Below, piece by piece: positions 1-6,913 of a stretch of DNA of 9,223 bases (position 1 is its first letter; each line of letters starts with the position of its first letter). A program made the translations under genes and the position numbers. The notes below the pieces were generated by a model. That model searched no databases. It worked only from the letters and a program-made list of their open reading frames with translations, and was not told the origin of the DNA. The DNA lies in the NCBI GenBank assembly GCA_902803305.1, contig CADCPL010000113.1, positions 1 to 9,223 on the forward strand, given 5' to 3'. This stretch comes from an uncultured Lachnospiraceae bacterium (lineage in GTDB: Bacteria; Bacillota; Clostridia; Lachnospirales; Lachnospiraceae).

Positions 1-991
1 ATAGTGATCTTTTTTGACAGTAGATCTCATTGTCTATCAACATGACAAGCAGCAGGATAAGCTGAGCTGCATATGAAAGATAGATCGTCGTGACCAGTTT
101 GTGCATGTCGATCCCATACACAAGTCTGGCAGCTAAGATCCATCCCAGACATAAAACCATAAACAGGAATGACAGATACGGATATATCTTCTTTTTTTGT
201 TTTGTTTTGGAATTTACGAAATAGATCATCGGAAAACCGGCAAGATGCAGTATGAGATACACGATCTCACGCGATGCATATGTACTGCCGGTCAGAAGCT
301 GCGGCAGGCCCGTATCACACAGACTCCATAATCCGAAAAGAATAGCGGAAAGCCCGAGTGCCCAAAGCGAACGCATCATCGGGTTCTTGTAGGACATTCC
401 GAAAAAGAAAGCTATTATGACCACTCCGAATATTACCATCAGGATAGACAGGTTCATTCCCGTGACATTACGTCTCATTATGGAATATCGGTACAGCTCC
501 TCGGCACCGAACTGCATCTCATTGATCTGTCCGCCATGTTTGTCGTCAAAAGCCGTCTCAGCCTCTATACGGATCAAACCACCTTCATCCTTGGTCCCCA
601 ACCCTATCATATGATAGGAGATACCATCACCGGTACCTGTCAGGTTCTCCTCAGTGTTAAATGAATATATCTCATCGCCATTTACATATACGATAAAATT
701 CAGATTGCTTGTGGAAAAATAAATCGAATCCGTTTCGTGCATCTTGGCGGGCAAAGTCTTGGATGCCGCAATCCTACCGCCAAGCCCCCCTGCGGTGATC
801 GCATCGATCTTGATGGTTTCACCCGAATCAAGGATCCAATCCCGTGAATAATCCCGATTTGCAGCTTCTTTGTCCGCGCGCATGAACTCCTGCATATCGG
901 TATAAAAAAAGACATGACTCAAGGTCAGAATGAGCATGATGAAATAAACGAACACACAAGCTTTGATCAGTTTGTCGGCGTTTGATCTCAT
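1..991 (-). CDS. 7TM-type membrane sensor with extracellular jelly-roll-like domain, C-terminus cut by window edge
   Basis: The reading frame is open from ATG at 991 to the window edge, giving 330 residues with no stop. Residues about 9-28 form an uncleaved signal anchor. Residues about 30-178 are extracellular and beta-rich (for example IYFSTSNLNFIVYVNGDEIY at 90-109), resembling the jelly-roll ectodomains of 7TMR-DISM proteins. Hydrophobic segments follow at about 180-198, 205-223, 242-259, 270-288 and 299-319, with a conserved-looking LWALGLSAILFGLWSLCDTG in the third. Lachnospiraceae proteins of this design usually carry a cytoplasmic GGDEF (diguanylate cyclase) or histidine-kinase domain after the last helix. 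That part is outside the window, so the output domain is unknown. The start is supported by GAGG at 999-1002, 7 nt before ATG, and a good promoter upstream. The role is inferred to be sensing an extracellular cue; the ligand cannot be told. Confidence 0.8.
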   Translation of the reverse strand, partial: MRSNADKLIKACVFVYFIMLILTLSHVFFYTDMQEFMRADKEAANRDYSRDWILDSGETIKIDAITAGGLGGRIAASKTLPAKMHETDSIYFSTSNLNFIVYVNGDEIYSFNTEENLTGTGDGISYHMIGLGTKDEGGLIRIEAETAFDDKHGGQINEMQFGAEELYRYSIMRRNVTGMNLSILMVIFGVVIIAFFFGMSYKNPMMRSLWALGLSAILFGLWSLCDTGLPQLLTGSTYASREIVYLILHLAGFPMIYFVNSKTKQKKKIYPYLSFLFMVLCLGWILAARLVYGIDMHKLVTTIYLSYAAQLILLLVMLIDNEIYCQKRSL

Positions 992-1020
992 AAGGGTACC
1001 TCATTTCTCCACAGTATTTA

Positions 1021-1050
1021 ATTTTACCGTGTTTTTCCGCCCTGAGTCAA
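1021..1050 (-). promoter_or_regulatory. sigma-A-type promoter of the 7TM sensor gene
   Basis: On the minus strand TTGACT (1045-1050) is followed after 18 bp by TAAAAT (1021-1026). This is a 5/6 match to both consensus hexamers. The predicted start is near 1013, giving a leader of about 22 nt that contains the GAGG ribosome-binding site. Confidence 0.65.
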
Positions 1051-1191
1051 TATTTTCCTTACATTAACAGATTTTTCTCTCTCACTGCACTTTTTTCGTT
1101 ACTATTCACAGAAAAATAGGGACACCTCATTGATGGGCGGGATTTGATACCTTTCCCGTACCTCTTGGATGAAAACAAGTATTCAATTGTT

Positions 1192-1958
1192 TTAACAGGG
1201 TGGGGATTTAGAAAAGATCTCTTGAACCGTGTAGGGCTTGCCCTCGCACAGTCTTTGAAGTGCCTGTATCTCGTTCAGCCCGTTTCTTCTGCATGTCTCA
1301 GTGTATGTATGAATGAGCGCATACCAATCGGCAGATTCGACTGTTTCAAACTGCCCGGATGCTTTCATATGTGATTTAATCGATCTGAGGGATCTTTCAG
1401 AAAGATTGTTTGTTGTTGGAATACTGAAATCTTCAAGCCACATGAAGTAATTCTTCCGGAGCTTCTCTATCCTCCGAAGCAATGCTCTTTCTTCTTTTGC
1501 ACCATATTTCTCTTTATCATCTTCATTATCTGTCCATCCATCGGAGAGATATTCGTTTACTTTGTTATGGAACGCCTCTATATAATGAGCATCAAAGGCA
1601 TTTTCTTTGTTAAGTATTGCTTTATCCCTGTCAGCTATCGCAGTACCAATAAGTTTCTTTAATTTCGCGGACCATTTATGCTGGGTATCATCTGTGTTTT
1701 CTGACAATCCCGTTGCAGGTGCTGATTGCATTCCAGATTTTCATAGTGAAACTTTTTGTTGTAATTCAGTGTGTTATGATCATGCATAACTCGTGTGTTC
1801 GAAGTAAGAAGCCCAAGGACATTATCCTTATCTATACCTACCATGCCCTTTGTTTTGTGAGCATAGTAGATCGCAATGATCTCGTTGCCATAAAACCTAT
1901 AGCAGGACCTTTTGGTCATTATCATTATAACGGTATCATCCCAGTAGACGATCTCCAT
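1192..1958 (-). pseudogene. IS66-family transposase, C-terminal half, frameshifted
   Basis: Two minus-strand frames together match the DDE catalytic part of an IS66-type transposase. The upstream frame (from 1958) contains YWDDTVIMI, RFYGNE, the VMHDHNTLNYN block and ENLECNQHLQRD. The downstream frame (to stop TAA at 1192-1194) contains HKWSAKLKKLI and NNLSERSLRSIKSHMKASG, whose ERSLR glutamate is the expected last catalytic residue. The two halves are offset by one frame. A -1 shift within the run of four A's (minus strand) at 1697-1700 joins QK to NTDDTQHKW and restores a smooth family-like reading, so loss of one A is the simplest explanation. The N-terminal half (about 200 residues, with zinc finger and leader) is absent: upstream of about 1960 the DNA belongs to another element. 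The copy is inactive. Minor doubt: a programmed frameshift cannot be excluded, but the truncation makes it moot. A weak AT-rich hairpin (AAAACAA at 1172-1178 / TTGTTTT at 1187-1193) overlaps the stop codon. Confidence 0.85.
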
Positions 1959-1961
1959 TGT

Positions 1962-2204
1962 TATGAGAAGGCATTTGAGATACTTGAAAAAAAGTTAAAT
2001 GAGAAGTACACCGTTGAACAGATAGTAGACACGCTTCGGGAGATGAACATGCACCGCCCCGGGGAAAAGCTTGGATATAATCCCGCTTATACACGGACGG
2101 ATCTGACAGACGATCTTCATGCAGTATGTGGATTCCGTACGGACTACGAGATCATCACAGATATGAACATGAAAAAGGTGATCCGCGAATCAAAAAAGAA
2201 ATAG
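1962..2204 (+). pseudogene. IS1634-type transposase, C-terminal remnant
   Basis: The only plus-strand coding remnant. The frame ending with TAG at 2202-2204 reads ILEKKLNEKYTVEQIVDTLREM, then YNPAYTRTDLTDDLHAVCGF, then RTDYEIITDMNMKKVI (from about 1980 onward). This resembles the C-terminal end of IS1634/IS4-type transposases, where a helix ending in LEKKL is followed by an LTD-LHE-FGFRTD-type tail. Only about 75-80 residues survive, so the catalytic core is missing. Upstream of about 1962 the same frame is merely the antisense of the IS66 remnant and is not coding. The family was assigned from memory of the tail motif. Confidence 0.7.
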
Positions 2205-2230
2205 AACTGCTGATCTTTTCAAAAAGGATG

Positions 2231-2311
2231 ATTTCGGGACGAGCCCGAAATCTCTGAATGGAAGTAACGGCCAAAGGCCGCTAAATCCCTTGATTCGGGC
2301 TTAGCTACTTC
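2231..2311. repeat. Nested and alternative hairpins with shared arms
   Basis: ATTTCGGG (2231-2238) pairs perfectly with CCCGAAAT (2244-2251) over a 5-nt loop. CGGCC (2268-2272) pairs with GGCCG (2276-2280) over AAA, enclosed by GAAGTA (2261-2266) pairing with TACTTC (2306-2311). The arm GCCCGAA (2243-2249) can alternatively pair with TTCGGGC (2294-2300), so two mutually exclusive folds are possible. No T-tract follows, so it is not a classical terminator. It may be an IS end structure or a read-through-blocking element. Confidence 0.6.
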
Positions 2312-2399
2312 TATAATATCCCGATCCATTTGTCAAGGCTGCCGCTAGCCACGACCCTTGAAAAAATATTAATGTATAACTACACTTTTGCCCATTTTA

Positions 2400-2441
2400 A
2401 AATGCGAGGTTTGCCCAGTATTACTGGCTATCCTCGCATTT
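2400..2441. repeat. Long two-tier hairpin
   Basis: AAATGCGAGG (2400-2409) is perfectly complementary to CCTCGCATTT (2432-2441). Inside it CCAGT (2415-2419) pairs with ACTGG (2423-2427) around a 3-nt loop. The two stems are separated by short internal loops. It is symmetric enough to act in either orientation. On the minus strand the outer stem is followed by a short TTTT, weak for a terminator. It could be part of an IS end or a 3'-end structure. Confidence 0.6.
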
Positions 2442-2507
2442 AGACTGTCAAAGATGGGATTATAGCAGGACAATCGCATTACGTCAAAAAGAATTTCAAC
2501 CGGGGCG

Positions 2508-2547
2508 AGTAAGTATCCCTGTGAAAATATTTACAGGGATACTTACT
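2508..2547. terminator. 15-bp perfect inverted repeat downstream of the toxin-like gene
   Basis: AGTAAGTATCCCTGT (2508-2522) is an exact reverse complement of ACAGGGATACTTACT (2533-2547), with a 10-nt AT-rich loop. It lies about 33 nt beyond the stop of the minus-strand gene, a normal place for a transcription end. The T-run (2547-2550) is on the plus-strand side, so as an intrinsic terminator it fits plus-strand transcripts better. For the toxin-like mRNA it would act as a stable 3' hairpin without a U-tract. Confidence 0.6.
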
Positions 2548-2580
2548 TTTCATCTCCTATTTTAGTTCTTCTTCCGCTTA

Positions 2581-5500
2581 TTATCTTACGATCACCTTGC
2601 AGGTAACCTTCTTGTTGGAGCCGTCCTGAGCCACGCCTGTAATGGTGACCGTGCCGGTAGCCTCTCCCATGACAGCCAGCACCTGGCCATCCCCGGTGGT
2701 TACGCTCTGGCCTGCATCAGAAAATGCCTCTTCTGTTGGACCGTCATACTCTGATATGGCCGCAAGCCTAACTATTGGCGATCCTGCCGTCCATTTGATA
2801 TTTCGATTGTCTACGGTTTCAGGAAGCACTTTTACCACGGTGATCTTGCCATAACGGTTGTCTCCTACGGTACTAAGCTCCATCTTACTCTTGTCAAGCT
2901 TTATACTCTTAACCGGAATGTATGTCGTTAAGTCCACAAGCTCATATTTCATGTCATTGAAATCTTCCGCATTTGCGTTGACTGTGGCAAAGATCCACAC
3001 CCTGCCCGGCTTAAGCGCCTTAACAACACCGTTTTTATCCACCGTAGCTACCGAATCATTGGTGCTGATCCATTCGATCCCGGAAGAAGATTTTCCGGAG
3101 CCTGAACCGGTATCTGCATTTAACCTGAATGTTTTACCTACGGCCAGTCCGCTATCGGTTAATGCATCTTTGTTGGTAAGGGTCAGCTGCGTTATCTTGG
3201 GAGTAACCGTTACATTGCAGGAAGCTTTGATGCCTCCGGCCTTGGCGGTTATTACTGCAGTTCCTGCCTTAAGTCCTTTCACTGCGCCGTTTCCGGCAAC
3301 CGTTGCAACGTTTTCGGCGCTGCTTGTCCACTCAACGCCGGCTCCATCAGGATTGACGGGATCAAGACTTACAGTGAGCGTGTCATCAATACAGCCCTCT
3401 CCAACCGACAGCTTCTTCTTGTTAAGCTTTAGCTTCTTAAGAGGGTTGGCATCCTGAACAGTTACCTTGCAGGTCAGGGTCTTCTCATAATTATTATAAG
3501 CTTTGATAGTGGCCTTTACGGGAATATTCCTGACAGTTTCATTTCCTGCCGCTGCTGTTATCATAACCGACGTACTGTCGTCTTTAACAGGAGTCAGAGT
3601 CAGGTAGTCCTTGTACTTATCATCCACACTGAATTTAACAGAAGGCTTCTGCCCTAAAGTAGCGCCGGTAGCGCTGTTTTCTATCATGCTGTCTTCCACT
3701 CCGGATGCATAAGCGCTCAGCACCAGAGCTTTTGCATTACTACTTCTGCTCACGACACCCTTCGTAGCGCTGAGTCCTGCTTTTTTTACCGGATTATAGA
3801 CTGTAATGTCGCATGTTCTTATAATACCCTGGTCAGCCCTGCTGATGGCATATACCTTCACCACTCCTTCATGCCGTCCCGTGAGCACGCCCTTATCGGA
3901 GATAGTGGCAGCAAAATCATCATCAACCTGCCATATAATACCCGAATTCTGCGGTTTGCCGCTGCTCCAGCCAACTGCCATCGGAAGACTCTTTCCTACG
4001 GCCAGCTCTTTTGCGCCATTCTTCCCGAAAATCTTAAAATCACCTACCGGGGTACCTACCTTAACGGAACATACCGCCTTCTTCCTGCTGCCATCCGTAG
4101 CAGTCGCCGTTACCTTGGCGGTTCCGGCCTTCTTTCCTGTTACGTATGCAGCCTGCGTATCCGGCTCCATGATAACTTCTACATTTTCATTATCCGCAGC
4201 CCATTCAAGCTTCTGCACTGCCGTTCTGGGAAGGACGTCTGCGAGAATTTTTACGGTCTCACCTGTACCCACGTCCAATTTCTTACTGCTAAGTGTCACT
4301 GATGATACAGGCTCCTTAACAAAGGGCGCTGACAGACGTATGGTTATCGTTATATTATAGTCCTCGTAATTGTCCGTTTTGACAGGTATCGTAATGCTGC
4401 CGGTTCCTGTCGTCTCGGAGCTTAAGGCATAGCTAAGCTCATACTTATCATTGTCCTCACCCTTACTGATAGCAGGCTTATCCTTATAGCTCAATCCATC
4501 CGTCACAGGTTCACCAAGTGTCAGTCCGGTCGTAACTTTAGGAAGAAAGGCTGTAAGATCAATGGTTTTCTCGGTCTCCCCGGGTTGCATTGTGACATTA
4601 GGCTTAGTCTCTCCTTTGTACTCTGCCTTGCTGATAAATGCAGTAACACATGCTTCCGTCGTCAGATCCTTGTTGGATGCATCTACAGCCTTGTACCAGA
4701 CCTTGTATTCTCCGGCATCTGTTGCCTGCGGGATCTGTTCGCTAAACCCAAGCTCCGAAGTATCACTATCCCTCTGACTCAGGGCATAAACCATCCTTCC
4801 ATCACCCTCGATGGATCCCGCGGTTACCAGCTCCTTCTCGGTGCCGTCATAGACGTTTGCGGCAGGCTTCGGCGCAGTTATTTCCGCCTTGACTTCTTCT
4901 GCTCTTATCTCCACCGGTTCAGACTCGTAGTTGCTATCCTCTACGTATACCTTTACATGGTAGGTGCCGGCCTTACTGAAGGTGACTGTTCCGTCCGCAG
5001 CAAGGTCTATGCCGTCCTCTTTCTTCTCTGTCGATTTCCATTTATACTCTACTTCTTTACCGCTCTTGTCCTTAACCGTCGCTGACAGCTTGCCCTCGCC
5101 CTCTATGCTCTCGGCCTCAGCTCCCACACTTCCTATATAGCCGCCTGTTATCTTGAATGTATAGGCATCATCAGCCTGGCTGCTGCCGACAACAAGCTTA
5201 AGGGCTGCTGTTGATTTAAGACTCTCGTTCGTCGCATAGATATGCTCGCTCTCGTAGGAGTTGTATTTGGCCTTTTCCTCGTCTATCCTGTATATAAGGT
5301 AGCAGGTGCCGGTCTTCACAGCCTGGTATCTGGCCTGCCCGACTCCTTTCTTCAGGACAACGGGGGCTTCACTCTCTTCAAGCTCTTTGCCGTTTTCGTC
5401 GCCAATATACCAGCCTCCGCAGGCCTTGGCGAACTTGCAGTATGGCACGTCATCCCTGTCGTATCCTTTAACCACCAGGCTGTCCGGTGTGATAGAATCT

Positions 5501-6816
5501 CCGATCTTCATGTTGGCTGTATAGTACTGAAGATTATTATAGTCTACCTGCTTGTTCTCTATGAAGGAATATCCCGGCGGCATCAGCTTGATTCGCTCCA
5601 AGGGATACATAGGCATGGCTTCGTCTATCTTAAAACCCTCGGCCTTCATGGTCTGTGTAAAGCTTGCCCCGGTTCCGGACATCGGAACATGGGTGGTGAT
5701 GAGCTCGGTCGCCTTTTTTATCTCATCGATGTTCAGAGCCTTCGACCATGTGATCCCCTCATCATCATGCCCGTCTCTTACACCCTCCTCAAAAGCACGG
5801 TGATTAAGGTTTGTACGGGCATTGCTTCCGAATTTAAACTTGGTGTTTTTTTCAGCGTAATCCGGTAAGGGACCCCAGCCAATCTCTACATCATATGTAA
5901 GCGCAACAGGGCAGTTATACCTGGTATGAATGGAAGCGTCTGTTGTATATTTCTGAACCATCATTACGGAATGAGCCGGAACGGTAACGGTTACAGATTC
6001 TGAATTATTATAATTCTGGGTGTTTGTTTTTGTATTTGACCAGCCATCCTGCACCGCCTGAGTCGCCTTGAAGCTTACCTTCTCGCTGACCTTGGCAAAT
6101 ACAAAATCCTCCTCGGCACCGATCTCAACTCCCTCCTCATATGTATAGGAGCTGGAGTGACTTACCGTACTGGACAGGCTCACCGAACCTCCCTCTGATT
6201 GGGTAATTGTTGCCGTAACATCCCTTATTTCTTTATTTTGGATCTGTGCTGCCTTATCTCCGTTCTTATCCTTATATCCGGATTCCGATGAAACATAGTT
6301 GTTTTCGAAGGATGCATCCGGCAGAAGCGGAGAGAGCTTAAAGTTTGTAAACGATACATTTATAAATTTAGAGTCGACGCTGAAGGTGTTGGAAACACTT
6401 TCCTCTACGCGTTTTCTGCTACTTATGTATTGAGCTTCCGGAAAATACTGGGGATCTTTTTTTCCTACTGTTGATTCAATTAAATCTTTCCTGTAACTCT
6501 CAGTATGTTGACGGTCTGTCGAGAATTGATCATCCGGGATGATACCAATAGCCACCATCATCCACAGCTCGCCCAGTGTGTAGCCGTCAAGATAATCGCT
6601 TCTGTGATTGATAAGATCCTCGTAGAAGAGCTTGTCGCTGGCAATATTTTTTGAATAAGCATTATAGTACGTTATGCCCTTTATTTCGTAATGATCCTCG
6701 ATCTCGTTGGGCTGCGCAGCCTCTTCCGCATATGCGGGCAATGCTTCGCCTACCGACAAGAACACCATAATGACTGCCAGTACCATGCCGATAATTCTTA
6801 GTGCTGTTTTTCTCAT
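2581..6816 (-). CDS. Secreted aerolysin/ETX-MTX2-like pore-forming protein with C-terminal Ig-like (BIG2-type) repeats
   Basis: 1411 residues, start supported by AAGGAG at 6824-6829, 7 nt before ATG. Residues 1-30 are a Sec signal peptide (RK, hydrophobic core, ALPAYA|EE cleavage). Residues 31-140 are an unrecognised, partly helical region. Residues about 141-320 look like the aerolysin/ETX-MTX2 beta-pore module: NTFSVDSKFINVSFTNFK; a Ser/Thr-rich alternating stretch at about 201-226 suited to the membrane-inserting hairpin; VEIGAEEDFVFAKVSEKVSF; then SVTVTVPAHSVMMV (274-287) in place of the family's T-V-P-P/A-H strand, and YNCPVALTYDVEI. Residues about 405-545 are a second unrecognised beta-rich region. 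Residues 551-640 are Ig/PKD-like, 644-730 resemble YDG/MBG-type repeats, 731-830 are a further Ig-like unit. Residues 835-1411 hold about six BIG2-like repeats of varying decay (clearest VEWTSSAENVATVAGNGAVK at 1161-1180). No LPXTG, SLH or C-terminal membrane anchor is seen, so it is secreted or held non-covalently. Pore formation is inferred from resemblance only; cargo, target and oligomerisation are unknown. It stands alone between IS debris and a small gene and has its own promoter. Confidence 0.8.
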   Translation of the reverse strand: MRKTALRIIGMVLAVIMVFLSVGEALPAYAEEAAQPNEIEDHYEIKGITYYNAYSKNIASDKLFYEDLINHRSDYLDGYTLGELWMMVAIGIIPDDQFSTDRQHTESYRKDLIESTVGKKDPQYFPEAQYISSRKRVEESVSNTFSVDSKFINVSFTNFKLSPLLPDASFENNYVSSESGYKDKNGDKAAQIQNKEIRDVTATITQSEGGSVSLSSTVSHSSSYTYEEGVEIGAEEDFVFAKVSEKVSFKATQAVQDGWSNTKTNTQNYNNSESVTVTVPAHSVMMVQKYTTDASIHTRYNCPVALTYDVEIGWGPLPDYAEKNTKFKFGSNARTNLNHRAFEEGVRDGHDDEGITWSKALNIDEIKKATELITTHVPMSGTGASFTQTMKAEGFKIDEAMPMYPLERIKLMPPGYSFIENKQVDYNNLQYYTANMKIGDSITPDSLVVKGYDRDDVPYCKFAKACGGWYIGDENGKELEESEAPVVLKKGVGQARYQAVKTGTCYLIYRIDEEKAKYNSYESEHIYATNESLKSTAALKLVVGSSQADDAYTFKITGGYIGSVGAEAESIEGEGKLSATVKDKSGKEVEYKWKSTEKKEDGIDLAADGTVTFSKAGTYHVKVYVEDSNYESEPVEIRAEEVKAEITAPKPAANVYDGTEKELVTAGSIEGDGRMVYALSQRDSDTSELGFSEQIPQATDAGEYKVWYKAVDASNKDLTTEACVTAFISKAEYKGETKPNVTMQPGETEKTIDLTAFLPKVTTGLTLGEPVTDGLSYKDKPAISKGEDNDKYELSYALSSETTGTGSITIPVKTDNYEDYNITITIRLSAPFVKEPVSSVTLSSKKLDVGTGETVKILADVLPRTAVQKLEWAADNENVEVIMEPDTQAAYVTGKKAGTAKVTATATDGSRKKAVCSVKVGTPVGDFKIFGKNGAKELAVGKSLPMAVGWSSGKPQNSGIIWQVDDDFAATISDKGVLTGRHEGVVKVYAISRADQGIIRTCDITVYNPVKKAGLSATKGVVSRSSNAKALVLSAYASGVEDSMIENSATGATLGQKPSVKFSVDDKYKDYLTLTPVKDDSTSVMITAAAGNETVRNIPVKATIKAYNNYEKTLTCKVTVQDANPLKKLKLNKKKLSVGEGCIDDTLTVSLDPVNPDGAGVEWTSSAENVATVAGNGAVKGLKAGTAVITAKAGGIKASCNVTVTPKITQLTLTNKDALTDSGLAVGKTFRLNADTGSGSGKSSSGIEWISTNDSVATVDKNGVVKALKPGRVWIFATVNANAEDFNDMKYELVDLTTYIPVKSIKLDKSKMELSTVGDNRYGKITVVKVLPETVDNRNIKWTAGSPIVRLAAISEYDGPTEEAFSDAGQSVTTGDGQVLAVMGEATGTVTITGVAQDGSNKKVTCKVIVR

Positions 6817-6871
6817 GTTGCATCTCCTTGTTCTGTTATTAATTGTGCTCCATTATAACTTCTATTCCCAT

Positions 6872-6891
6872 GCTGCATTTCCCGACGCAGC
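6872..6891 (-). promoter_or_regulatory. Hairpin in the leader of the toxin-like gene
   Basis: In the predicted leader of about 90 nt, GCTGCGT (6885-6891) pairs with ATGCAGC (6872-6878) with one G-T wobble around loop CGGGAA. It sits about 40 nt upstream of the ribosome-binding site and does not hide it directly. No known riboswitch consensus was recognised, so a regulatory role is speculative. Confidence 0.4.
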
Positions 6892-6913
6892 CTGTAAGTG
6901 TCGTTAACTTTAT

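Larger units (their letters stand above)
1192..2204. mobile_element. Mosaic of two degenerate insertion sequences
   Basis: The truncated minus-strand IS66-type transposase and the truncated plus-strand IS1634-type tail meet head-on within about 1955-1985. They therefore converge on one breakpoint, each having lost the part that would lie beyond it. I could not identify paired terminal inverted repeats or a target-site duplication around the block. It is best described as nested insertion followed by deletion, with no mobility left. Confidence 0.65.
2205..2580. other. Gene-free region rich in inverted repeats, between IS remnant and toxin-like gene
   Basis: No convincing ORF on either strand. 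The stretch holds three separate palindromic structures: a multi-arm structure at 2231-2311, a long hairpin at 2400-2441 and a 15-bp perfect inverted repeat at 2508-2547. It also has a direct repeat TTTGCCCA (2387-2394 and 2410-2417) and the palindrome ATTTTAAAAT (2394-2403). Some of this is probably the distal end of the IS1634-type element, and the part nearest 2580 probably serves 3'-end formation of the toxin-like gene. Confidence 0.6.

Noticed and set aside
417..915. Two small frames inside the sensor gene (417-614 plus, 700-915 minus)
   Set aside because: Both overlap the continuous 330-residue sensor frame, which has a promoter, ribosome-binding site and membrane topology.
1144..1374. 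Plus-strand frame at the end of the IS66 remnant
   Set aside because: Antisense of the transposase C-terminus; no domain or start signal.
1713..1960. Upstream part of the plus-strand frame ending at 2204
   Set aside because: This part is the antisense of the IS66 fragment; only the sequence after about 1962 matches a transposase on the plus strand.
2205..2580. CRISPR array
   Set aside because: The repeats are inverted and of different sequence; there are no regularly spaced direct repeats anywhere in the window.
2642..3457. Long plus-strand open frames (for example 2858-3457)
   Set aside because: They are antisense to the toxin-like gene, have Ser/Pro/Val-rich composition typical of reversed Ig-repeat coding DNA, and lack ribosome-binding sites.
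3806..5868. Further plus-strand open frames (3806-4360, 4585-5085, 5242-5868)
   Set aside because: Same reason: shadows of the continuous 1411-residue minus-strand frame, with no family resemblance.
6849..6862. Second TATAAT-like sequence in the toxin-like gene leader
   Set aside because: No acceptable -35 hexamer 16-18 bp upstream; the promoter at 6914-6942 is far better.
6817..6913. c-di-GMP or other known riboswitch in the toxin-like leader
   Set aside because: No GEMM or other known riboswitch core motif was seen; only one simple hairpin.
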